Positions 17,628 to 25,054 of a stretch of 64,000 nt of DNA are shown piece by piece. The notes beneath the pieces were generated by a model, which made no database searches, was not told where the DNA came from, and saw only the letters and a program-made list of their open reading frames with translations. How positions within the stretch are numbered: the stretch's first letter is position 1; the number at the start of each line of letters is the position of its first letter. Made by a program: the position numbers and the translations under genes. This DNA is from Fodinicurvata sp. EGI_FJ10296 (GTDB lineage: Bacteria > Pseudomonadota > Alphaproteobacteria > DSM-16000 > Inquilinaceae): positions 255,501-319,500 of the forward strand of contig NZ_JBFCVL010000001.1 of assembly GCF_040712075.1 (NCBI RefSeq), given 5' to 3'.

Positions 17628-18017
17628 ATGAATGAATCCGACGTGATCAGCGCCATCGATGATTGTCATTTCGTGTGCCGCTTAACGACCCGCGAGTTGG
17701 GCGCTGAGGCAGGGCGAGAGAAATCGCTGACGGCCACAAGGCTCGCTACTGCGGCCATTGCCCTCATTTGGAAAACGCCATCAAGAGCGCTCAGCCGCAT
17801 CAATCTGGCCTTCGACCGCCAGCCGCACCGTCGCGAATTTCTAAGTCATGTTCCCGAAGAGTCCTTATCGGTGCATTCAATGTGGTCGTACGCTCCCTCT
17901 GGTCCGCATATCAGTCCGGATGAATGGGAGATTGAGCTCCTGAATTGGGCCGACACATTCGCGGCGGTCGGCGATATTCACGAGTTTGTCGTGATAGTGG
18001 CGGTCGCAGCCGAATGA
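17628..18017 (+). CDS. hypothetical protein, possibly the N-terminal part of a frameshifted gene
   Basis: A 129-residue frame from ATG 17628 (the frame is open to a GTG at 17451). I do not recognise a family. It includes CHFVCRLTTRELGAEAG and HSMWSYAPSGPHISPDEWEIELLNWA, which reads like genuine protein rather than an antisense shadow. Right after its stop, another + frame continues with HGNNEKLANDWSQTRAIAEHLARD and CLIACLDWAATN up to 18163, so a frameshift may have split one longer gene. It lies between ccmI and a ccmI-like relic, so it may be recently inserted DNA. Confidence 0.4.
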   Translation: MNESDVISAIDDCHFVCRLTTRELGAEAGREKSLTATRLATAAIALIWKTPSRALSRINLAFDRQPHRREFLSHVPEESLSVHSMWSYAPSGPHISPDEWEIELLNWADTFAAVGDIHEFVVIVAVAAE

Positions 18018-18233
18018 TCCATGGAAACAACGAGAAATTGGCCAATGATTGGTCTCAAACGCGCGCAATAGCCGAGCACCTTGCAAGAGATTGCTTGATC
18101 GCCTGCCTCGATTGGGCTGCCACGAATCCGGATTCCGATGATCCCCATCAGCTTCGCAAGTGAATCCCGGATAGCCACGCAGCCGAAAATTTCGTCGGCA
18201 CCAACTTCAATGCCCCAACGACATCGCCCAATT

Positions 18234-18264
18234 CCAGAGCCTGCGGCTGCTCGAAACCCGCACC
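18234..18264 (+). pseudogene. short relic resembling the 3' part of ccmI
   Basis: The 31 bases match ccmI 17120-17150 at 26 positions, and the reading frame gives QSLRLLETRT against ccmI QRLQLLETRA. A further partial match (TTCAAtGCC and a GCCC word) lies upstream, with about 15 bases missing. No intact gene remains. The short length leaves real doubt, but the parallel with the ccmB relic raises its plausibility. Confidence 0.4.
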
Positions 18265-18425
18265 TCTGTGCGAACGGCGCCGCTGAACGGGCGTTTGGCA
18301 GATGAATCAGGTCTTCCAACGCGAACGGGGCCGTCCATTGACGAAACGGGCCCCGTAGCGCAAATATTGGTTGCGCAGTGAGAACGCGCCGAAAGGTCCC
18401 CTCACCGCGGTCGGATGAAAGGCGA

Positions 18426-18446
18426 CCGCGCGGCTATGCCGCGCGG
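18426..18446 (-). terminator. hairpin over the chemoreceptor stop codon
   Basis: A perfect 9-base stem CCGCGCGGC / GCCGCGCGG with a three-base loop. Read on the minus strand the loop and stem contain the TAG stop of the chemoreceptor gene. Only a weak T-rich stretch (TCGCCTTTC) follows, so it is a probable but imperfect intrinsic terminator or a 3'-stabilising stem. Confidence 0.55.
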
Positions 18447-20125
18447 ATCGACGCCACGAACTTCTCCATTTCCTGGCTTAGTTGGGTGGCTTTGCGGCTG
18501 AGTTCGGACGAAGCATCGAGAACGTCCCTTGCCGTATTACCGGTATCGTCGGCGGCGGCGCGGACATCGCCGATATTGCTGGAAACAGCCCGGGTACCGT
18601 CGGCAGCCTGCTGAACGTTGCGCGAAATTTCATTCGTCGCCGCCGACTGCTCCTCGGCAGCAGTCGCAACGGCAGTAACGTTTTCGTTGATCGAAACCAC
18701 CGTGTTTCCGATCCCGGCGACGGCGTTTACCGCATCTTCGCTGACCGCCTGCATCTCGCTGATCTGTTTGCTGATCTCTTCGGTAGCTTTGGCGGTCTGA
18801 TTGGCAAGGTTCTTGACCTCGCTGGCGACGACGGCGAATCCCTTGCCGGCCTCACCGGCCCGCGCGGCTTCGATCGTTGCATTCAGCGCCAGCAGATTGG
18901 TCTGTTCGGCGATGTCCTGGATCAGCTTGACGACATCGCCGATGCGCTGCGCCGACGTCGACAGGGTAGCCAGCGTTTCGTTCGTCTGTTCCGTTTCCGC
19001 GACCGCCCCCCTGGCCAGTTCGGAACTGGCATTGATCTGGCGATTGATCTCGCCGATCGCGCCGCTCAACTGCTCCGCCGCCGCGGCTACGCCCTCAACA
19101 TTCTGGGTGGCGTCTTCCGACGCGTTCGACATCGTCATGACCCGCTGGGTCGTCTGGGTGGCATTGGCCGACAGCGATTCCGCGTTGGACCGGAGTTGTT
19201 CGGCGCCGGCGGAGACGCCCTGGACGATGGTCGATACCGTTGATTCAAAGGAATCGGCCATCCTGTTCATCGCCTGGCGTTCCCGTTCCTCGGCGATTCT
19301 TTCCTTTTCGGCGGATTCAGCTTCCAGCCGTTCCGATTTCGCCATGCTGTCGCGGAAGACGACCATGGCGCGGGCAATATCGCCCACCTCGTCGCCGCGC
19401 TCGTCGCCCGCGATTTTCAGTGTCAGATCGTTGTCGGCCAGACGCTTTAGCCCCCGAACCGTGCCGGCAAGTGGGCGGGTGACGCCGAAATGCGCGATCG
19501 AGATCGAGATGGCGACGCCGGCGAATATGCCGAGTATTGCCAGAGCAAATATGACGGTACGCGCGAGCGCGTAGATCTCCGCCGATTCGGCTTCGAGGTC
19601 GTTGACGAGACTGTCGGTGTCGAGGGCATAGGCGCTCAGGCTGTCGCGTGCCAGAGCGGCGATCTCGCGATTGTTGCGTACAGTCGCCAGCACCGCCGCC
19701 GCGCCGTCAACTCCCTGTGCCTCCGCCTGGTCGAAAGTGGTCTGCACGGCCTCGAAGTATCGGTTGAGATGCGTTCGGATATCTCGAAGCTCATCCTGCC
19801 GTCCCGGCCCGGCCAGAGATTCGATCCCGTCGAGCCGATCCTGAATCCGGGCATACTCGGTCTCGATCGCGGCGCGATAGTCTGCAACGGTTTCCGACGT
19901 AGGCTCGGCGGCGATCCCATACTCGGCGCGGTTCAGAGACACCAAAGCTGTCGTTGTCCGAGAGGCCAGCAGGCTTTCGGTCGAAAGGCGGTCCATGCGC
20001 TCTGTCGTCTCGTGAACCGTGGCCAGGGACCATACGGATGCGATGCTGAGAATGCCCGCCACCAGCGACATCATTGCGACTATGAGCAATATCTTATATA
20101 CGAGTCTAATGTTCTGAAGTCCCAT
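18434..20125 (-). CDS. methyl-accepting chemotaxis protein
   Basis: A 563-residue transmembrane chemoreceptor. It has a transmembrane helix near residues 10-33, a four-helix-bundle-like periplasmic sensor (about 35-188), a second helix ([21 protein letters not shown]), a HAMP domain ([23 protein letters not shown]), then a long signalling coiled coil. The conserved hairpin tip is [20 protein letters not shown]. There is no C-terminal CheR-tethering pentapeptide. The ligand is unknown and no other chemotaxis gene is in view. SD GGAGAAG precedes ATG 20125. The 266 bases upstream, to rpoH, are A+T rich and show no gene. Confidence 0.94.
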   Translation of the reverse strand: MGLQNIRLVYKILLIVAMMSLVAGILSIASVWSLATVHETTERMDRLSTESLLASRTTTALVSLNRAEYGIAAEPTSETVADYRAAIETEYARIQDRLDGIESLAGPGRQDELRDIRTHLNRYFEAVQTTFDQAEAQGVDGAAAVLATVRNNREIAALARDSLSAYALDTDSLVNDLEAESAEIYALARTVIFALAILGIFAGVAISISIAHFGVTRPLAGTVRGLKRLADNDLTLKIAGDERGDEVGDIARAMVVFRDSMAKSERLEAESAEKERIAEERERQAMNRMADSFESTVSTIVQGVSAGAEQLRSNAESLSANATQTTQRVMTMSNASEDATQNVEGVAAAAEQLSGAIGEINRQINASSELARGAVAETEQTNETLATLSTSAQRIGDVVKLIQDIAEQTNLLALNATIEAARAGEAGKGFAVVASEVKNLANQTAKATEEISKQISEMQAVSEDAVNAVAGIGNTVVSINENVTAVATAAEEQSAATNEISRNVQQAADGTRAVSSNIGDVRAAADDTGNTARDVLDASSELSRKATQLSQEMEKFVASIRAA

Positions 20126-20391
20126 CAGTCTTCTCCGGATCCAAAATTCCGAGAGGGAAGATAAGAGACAACGGTTACGAAAGCGTAAATTCCGCGAAAC
20201 TCTGTCGAGATATATAAATTTATTCGACTCAGTCCGGAATTAATCTTCCCGGATGGGAGAAAGGTTCAAATCATAACTTCTCAACATTTTCTACTGTGAC
20301 AAGTAAAATCGGCATGAGCCGAACCTGACACTGGCATACCGCCAGGAAGAATCAAATCGCGTAAGCATTTTCCGAGCATTTTTCCGCCAAT

Positions 20392-21273
20392 TTATTCAAC
20401 CATAAGTTCCGCAGGATTGTCGACATGTCGTGTCATTGCCTGCCTGAGCTTTTGCAAGGCACGGTGCTCCAGCTGACGCACCCGCTCCTTGCTCACACCC
20501 AGTTCCCGGCCCAGTTCTTCAAGTGTTGCACCCTCGTCCGCAAGCCGACGTTGACGGATTATTTTCTGTTCACGCGGCGACAACTCGCCGATGGCCTCGG
20601 CCAACCATCGCGATCGCGATTGACTGTCGCGCATGCCGATGACGACCGCTTCCGGCGTTGGCCGCTCGTCCGCCAGAAACCCCTGCCAGTCATCCTCGCT
20701 GCCGTCCGAAATGGCCGTGTTGAGCGACTGATCATGGCCCGACATGCGCATTTCCATGGATTCGACGTCGCTGATATCGACATTGAGTTGCTGGGCAATC
20801 CAGCGACGGCCGTCGTCGGTCAGACGCGTCGACGAGGCATCCTCGATCCTGGCGCGCAAGCGTCGAAGATTGAAGAACAGCGACTTCTGGGCGGCGGTCG
20901 TGCCGGTCCGGACGATCGACCAGTTGCGGAGAATGTAATCCTGCATGGCGGAGCGAATCCACCAGGCGGCATAGGTCGAAAAACGGACATCGCGTTCCGG
21001 CTCGAACCGGGCCGCGGCCTGCATCAGTCCGACATTGCCCTCCTGGACCAGATCGCCCATCGGCAGGCCGTAATTGCGAAAGCGGGAAGCGGTTGAGACC
21101 ACGAGGCGGGCATAGGCGCGCACCATTTCGTGGAGGGCCTTCTCGTCGTTCTGGACCCGCCAGCGCGTCGCCAGTTCGAACTCGTGATCGCGCGTCAACA
21201 GGGGCTCGTTCATGGAACTGCGGATATACCGCAGATTGGCCCTCTGGGTTTCGGGATCGTCGATATACGCCAT
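20392..21273 (-). CDS. rpoH: RNA polymerase sigma-32 factor RpoH
   Basis: A 293-residue heat-shock sigma factor. Region 2 is complete (YARLVVSTASRFRNYGLPMGDLVQEGNVGLMQAAARF then FSTYAAWWIRSAMQDYILRNWSIVR). The RpoH box is present as QKSLFFNLRRLR near residues 128-139, and region 4 has LEELGRELGVSKERVRQLEHRAL. The ATG at 21273 follows a good SD (GGAGAGG on the minus strand) and matches family length; longer upstream frame is low complexity. htpG, about 8 kb away, belongs to classical heat-shock regulons, but no RpoH promoter was identified there by eye. Confidence 0.96.
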   Translation of the reverse strand: MAYIDDPETQRANLRYIRSSMNEPLLTRDHEFELATRWRVQNDEKALHEMVRAYARLVVSTASRFRNYGLPMGDLVQEGNVGLMQAAARFEPERDVRFSTYAAWWIRSAMQDYILRNWSIVRTGTTAAQKSLFFNLRRLRARIEDASSTRLTDDGRRWIAQQLNVDISDVESMEMRMSGHDQSLNTAISDGSEDDWQGFLADERPTPEAVVIGMRDSQSRSRWLAEAIGELSPREQKIIRQRRLADEGATLEELGRELGVSKERVRQLEHRALQKLRQAMTRHVDNPAELMVE

Positions 21274-21501
21274 GTCCAGCCTCTCCGAGCTAATCGCATC
21301 AAGCCTGCTTGACCCGGCTCGATGCGGGCGCAGCCTCGTGCAATTGTTTACGGAGGCGTGCCGGGCCCGGATCACCAGCCCTTGAAATTTCTTCAAGGGG
21401 ATCAAAGGCAGTCGGAGTCGAACGCGGCCGGTCGACGATTGTTCCCTCACGCGGACGGTCGGTAGCAGCCCACCCAGGCCGTCAGGCCGTTCCGGGCCGG
21501 A

Positions 21502-22323
21502 CTAGACTTCCATGATGTCGCTGACGGTGCCGTCGGATTCGACTTTGGCGCATATGACTGTACCCGCCCCGCCGTCAAGGCTGGCCGTGACTTCGGAGAC
21601 GTCGATGCCGCCGCCGTTCGGGTCGAAACCCCGGACGATCCGGATGAACCCCTCATAGGGGTCGGTAATGGCGCTGAAGCCGCGCGCGCCCCACCAGAAG
21701 CTGTCGCCCTGGGCCGCGAGCGGCCGCTGGGGGTCCAATCCTGCCGACACGAAAAGGAGCGTATTACTGTCGTCGAATGCGGCCCGCCGCAAAGCGCTGA
21801 ACAGAGACGTGTGCCCGGGTGCATGGCGCATGGTCTGCCGAAGGTCGTTCGTCCAGCGGGTGAGCTGCACCGCCCCGTCCCGCGCAGCGGCCAGGCCATT
21901 GTCCGGACTGCCGCCATAGGCACGCAAAGTCGGCGCCACCCCCTGGTCCAGCATCCAGGTCAGCACGTCAGCAGGATTGGGCGCAAACTGCAGCTGCAGC
22001 AGCTTCTGCCACATTTCCTCCTGCGTCCCGCGCAGATAAACCACGTCGCTTGCCAGCATTCCCGGAAGCGCGATCAGGGCGCGTCGGAACGTCAGAAGTT
22101 CATGAATGGTTTCGAACAGCGCCGGACCGCGCCCGATCATGTTACCGAGATAGACGACACGGTCGCCCGGCCGGATCAATGGCCAGACATGATCGTGAAG
22201 GGCCGTCAACCGCGCGACGTCGCAATGAATGGCCGAGATCGCCCAGACCCGGAAGGGCCGTCCCAATCTTGCGAATTTGTCGCTATCCGGCGTCAATGCC
22301 CGTCCTCTTCGATGGGGAAGCAT
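21502..22323 (-). CDS. metallophosphatase-like protein with degenerate metal site
   Basis: A 273-residue calcineurin-like fold protein by overall pattern: a first strand and loop RVWAISAIHCDVARL, then GDRVVYLGNMIGRGP and VVYLRGTQEEMW. In active enzymes these would be GDxHG, GDxVDRG and GNHE. Here Asp is Ala31, the second Asp is Asn61, and Asn-His is Thr100-Gln101; only His33 is kept. The scaffold is otherwise well preserved, including a long C-terminal part with GFIRIVRGFDPNGGG, so it is likely a functional pseudoenzyme rather than a decaying gene. It lies between rpoH and carD. Confidence 0.72.
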   Translation of the reverse strand: MLPHRRGRALTPDSDKFARLGRPFRVWAISAIHCDVARLTALHDHVWPLIRPGDRVVYLGNMIGRGPALFETIHELLTFRRALIALPGMLASDVVYLRGTQEEMWQKLLQLQFAPNPADVLTWMLDQGVAPTLRAYGGSPDNGLAAARDGAVQLTRWTNDLRQTMRHAPGHTSLFSALRRAAFDDSNTLLFVSAGLDPQRPLAAQGDSFWWGARGFSAITDPYEGFIRIVRGFDPNGGGIDVSEVTASLDGGAGTVICAKVESDGTVSDIMEV

Positions 22324-22687
22324 TCCACCGGGATCGGTGGATTTCTCCCATTATCTGGCCCAGTCGCCGACCCCGATTGGCCAGGTATAACCCGCAACCG
22401 GTTTGGGCGCCGGCCGGCCCAATCCTTAACGACAGTAAAGGATTGCGTCTGTCCCGGCAAAGCCGGAATGGTGTGATATTGTGCGATAGTCGCAGGTATT
22501 CGGATCAAGACCGTCCGGCGGTTCCGCCTGCGCCCTGCCGGCCGGGCGATCGGGGGCTGTGTCGGCAACTCGCAAAGCGGCTCACCCACGACCAAACCTG
22601 TCAGACAAAGAAAAGGGGAGCATGTTTGCCCCCCTCGTTACGATGCCTCAACTGGACCGTGGCCGGCCACCGCCCGGCGCGCACGTT
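22324..22687. other. intergenic region between carD and the metallophosphatase-like gene
   Basis: No gene is convincing. A perfect small stem CCACCG/CGGTGG (22325-22340) lies at the start of the metallophosphatase-like gene, and a carD terminator is at 22607-22634. The promoter for the metallophosphatase-like and any downstream gene should be in between. Confidence 0.5.
22607..22634 (-). terminator. rho-independent terminator of carD
   Basis: On the minus strand GGGGGGCA, loop AACA, TGCTCCCC form an eight-base stem with one mismatch, immediately followed by TTTTCTTT. It lies 53 bases after the carD stop. The plus strand has no T-run, so it acts in the carD direction. Confidence 0.8.
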
Positions 22688-23197
22688 CTACGCTGCCTTG
22701 AGAAGTACCTGCTCCAGCCGCTCGGTCGCCTTGCGTTCGTCGATCTTCTCGACAGCCGCAAGTTCGCGAGCCAGCCGCTCAAGCGCGGCCTGATAAATTT
22801 GCCGTTCGCTGTACGACTGCTCGGGCTGATCGGTGCTTCGGTGCAGATCGCGAACGACCTCGGCGATGGAGATCGGATCGCCGGAATTGATCTTGGCTTC
22901 GTATTCCTGGGCGCGACGCGACCACATGGTACGGCGTATGCGCGAGCGACCGCGCAACGTGTCCATGGCCGTCTTGATGCGGTCCTTGGACGACAGGCGC
23001 CGCAGACCCGATTTTTCCGCCTTGGCCGTCGGCACCTTAAGCGTCATACGATCCTTCTCGAAGGCGATCGCATAAAGCTCCACCGCCAAGTCACCGACCT
23101 TATGCGTTTCGATGCTGGAAATACGTCCGACCCCATGAGCCGGATAAACAACGTAGTCGCCAACTTCGTACGAAGTCTTCAGTTGTTGTTGCGCCAT
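22688..23197 (-). CDS. carD: CarD family transcriptional regulator
   Basis: A 169-residue protein with the CarD_CdnL/TRCF RNA polymerase interaction domain at the N terminus (YEVGDYVVYPAHGVGRISSIE) and a helical DNA-binding C-terminal domain containing SGLRRLSSKDRIKTAMDTL and RTMWSRRAQEYEAKINSGD, where the conserved Trp stabilises open promoter complexes. CarD regulates rRNA and housekeeping promoters in alphaproteobacteria. The ATG at 23197 gives the family start MAQQQLKTSYEVGDY. A clear terminator follows. Confidence 0.94.
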   Translation of the reverse strand: MAQQQLKTSYEVGDYVVYPAHGVGRISSIETHKVGDLAVELYAIAFEKDRMTLKVPTAKAEKSGLRRLSSKDRIKTAMDTLRGRSRIRRTMWSRRAQEYEAKINSGDPISIAEVVRDLHRSTDQPEQSYSERQIYQAALERLARELAAVEKIDERKATERLEQVLLKAA

Positions 23198-23545
23198 GTA
23201 GCCGAAATGCTCCACTCTGTTAAGGCCGAAACGCCATCGGTCGTGCAGGTCGCCCCGGCGTTGCCGTTCGGCCATGACTTAAAGCGTTTGACGCGTTCCG
23301 TACCGTTCGCCGACCCCCGGGAAAAACAGGCGTCCGACAAAAAGTTACCCCCGAAAATCCGTTTCGAGGGCAACCTGAGCTAGGCGGCGTTCCGTCTGGA
23401 GTAAAATGCGTCGCCGCAGCGTATGCTGCAATCCGTATCATACACCAAATGGGGATGGAACGAAAGTCCGGCCCGCCGATATGTTTCGCTTTTTTTGCAG
23501 ATCAGGATACAGCGTGGCGCAATGCCAACGGACGGCGAGTAACGC
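23198..23545. other. intergenic region between fdxA and carD
   Basis: No gene seen. The part near 23480-23520 is T-rich (CGCTTTTTTTGC) and could hold the carD promoter or the fdxA 3' region. No stable hairpin with a T-run was found in the fdxA direction. Confidence 0.4.
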
Positions 23546-23884
23546 TCAGTCGCCTTCTCCGGGAGCGGGTCGAAAATGCTCCTTGAACTTCTCCTGGACC
23601 TTCGCCCATTCATCGGCGTCTTCGGGAGCATCCTTGTGCATGGTGATATTCGGCCATTGTTCCGAATATTGCCGGTTGAATTCCAGCCATTGCTCCGCCC
23701 CCGGCTCGGTATCCGGCTTTATTGCATCAACGGGGCATTCCGGTTCACAGACGCCACAATCGATGCACTCGTCCGGGTGAATAACAAGCATGTTCTCGCC
23801 CTCGTAGAAACAATCCACCGGGCAGACCTCGACACAATCCGTATATTTGCATCGCACGCATGCTTCCATAACGACGTATGGCAT
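23546..23884 (-). CDS. fdxA: 7Fe ferredoxin FdxA
   Basis: A 112-residue ferredoxin with [3Fe-4S] and [4Fe-4S] cluster motifs: [19 protein letters not shown] and [16 protein letters not shown]. The C-terminal extension ([15 protein letters not shown]) is the usual FdxA tail. It is a soluble electron carrier; the partner is unknown. The gene lies in a block with carD and S4/helicase genes that I know to be conserved in Rhodospirillales-type genomes. Confidence 0.96.
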   Translation of the reverse strand: MPYVVMEACVRCKYTDCVEVCPVDCFYEGENMLVIHPDECIDCGVCEPECPVDAIKPDTEPGAEQWLEFNRQYSEQWPNITMHKDAPEDADEWAKVQEKFKEHFRPAPGEGD

Positions 23885-23942
23885 CTTGCCTCCTTCTAGA
23901 GTGCGCACCCTTCGATGGGGTCCGCGCACCGCAATCGACCAC

Positions 23943-24410
23943 TCAATCCGACAAACCATGCGCCGCTATGGCACGCTTTCGTGCAGCACCGCTTTCCTGG
24001 TCGGTAACGTGCAGCAAGCCTGAAATCCGCCGCAACAAGGCTGCTTCCATGTCATGGAGCTCGCCGTCGGTATAGGCGATGTCCCACAGCATTTCCACCA
24101 GTTGGACCCGTTCCTCGTGGGAGAAGGCCTTGACGATAGTGGAGACGAAACCGTGATGCTGTACGCTTGTCTTCACGGCTTTCTCGGCGCGGTCAACGAG
24201 ATGGCGGCCCTCGTCCTCGGTCAGCGCGAATCGCCATTTCACGAGTTCGACGATCCGGTCCCGTTCGCCAGCCTCAAGGCTGTCATCCATCTGCGCGGCC
24301 TCGACCATAAGGGCCGCCGCTGCCAGACGCAGCTCCTCGTCGCTGTGCGCATCGCCGTCAGCCGGTGCTGCCGACCGGGCGGTGAAGAAATCTTTGATTC
24401 GATTGAGCAT
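23943..24410 (-). CDS. TerB-like (tellurite resistance TerB family) protein
   Basis: A 155-residue helical protein with the TerB/DjlA-type metal-binding pattern: [24 protein letters not shown] and, in the second repeat, [25 protein letters not shown]. The Asp/Glu-rich turns resemble the TerB metal sites. Family members are tied to stress or membrane-associated functions, but no tellurite operon is present. ATG 24410 (MLNRIKDFF) is the likely start. It is 58 bases upstream of fdxA and in the same direction. Confidence 0.83.
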   Translation of the reverse strand: MLNRIKDFFTARSAAPADGDAHSDEELRLAAAALMVEAAQMDDSLEAGERDRIVELVKWRFALTEDEGRHLVDRAEKAVKTSVQHHGFVSTIVKAFSHEERVQLVEMLWDIAYTDGELHDMEAALLRRISGLLHVTDQESGAARKRAIAAHGLSD

Positions 24411-24553
24411 GACGTGGCCTACCACTCGACATCGTTCAATTCAACCACGCTAGATTTGTGGATAAGGGCCAAAGAACAAGGGGCGCCGGTAAATGGGAGC
24501 GCGCTCAATCGCCCTTGTCGACTGACGGCATGCATCAATGGGCCCAGACGCCA

Positions 24554-25054
24554 TCAGCCGTCGCGGCCTGTAAAGGCGTCCACGCGGCGGCGGTCGCGCT
24601 TCGTTGGCCGCCCCGCGCCCGATGCCCGCCCGCCCGGCCCTGCGTCGCTTCGCGGCAGGGCGTTATCGGCACTCGGCGGCGACAGATCGTCATAGGACAG
24701 GGCCGCTTCCGGTGCCGGGCCGCGTCGTGCCGGCAGCGCGACGACCCGCACGACACGAACATGGGTCCCCTGCACGAATGTCAGGACCTGGCCGGGCCTG
24801 ACCTGCCAGTGCGCCTTGGCCATGACCGTGCCGTCGACCCGCACGCCGCCACCCTTGACGATCTTTGCCGCCAGACTGCGCGTTTTGAAGAAGCGCGCGT
24901 GATGAAGCCAGATATCCAGTCTCTGCACGCCTTCGGCCGTATTCGCAACCGGGCCCGCAACCGCAGCTGGCACCTGATCGGGGCCGGGGGCCGGATCGGG
25001 AGCGGGGTCAGGAGCCTGGTCAGGAGCTGGGCGCCAGGTATCGCCGCCCGTCAT
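24554..25054 (-). CDS. S4 domain RNA-binding protein (Hsp15-like)
   Basis: A 166-residue protein with an S4 RNA-binding domain in the middle (QRLDIWLHHARFFKTRSLAAKIV then GGVRVDG and WQVRPGQVLTF). Hsp15-type proteins bind stalled 50S subunits carrying peptidyl-tRNA. The N-terminal 40 residues are a Pro/Asp/Ala repeat (DPAPDPAPGPD), and the C terminus is a basic tail. The start overlaps the helicase stop by four bases, so it is translated after the helicase and both may act on RNA. Confidence 0.85.
   Translation of the reverse strand: MTGGDTWRPAPDQAPDPAPDPAPGPDQVPAAVAGPVANTAEGVQRLDIWLHHARFFKTRSLAAKIVKGGGVRVDGTVMAKAHWQVRPGQVLTFVQGTHVRVVRVVALPARRGPAPEAALSYDDLSPPSADNALPRSDAGPGGRASGAGRPTKRDRRRVDAFTGRDG

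Noticed and set aside
18018-18433. Possible small gene or non-coding RNA before the chemoreceptor
   Set aside because: Only the frameshifted tail of the upstream frame and a 31-base ccmI-like relic were seen; no structure or coding signal beyond these.
20258-20280. TTCAAATC word resembling a tRNA T-loop
   Set aside because: No cloverleaf arms or acceptor stem could be found around it.
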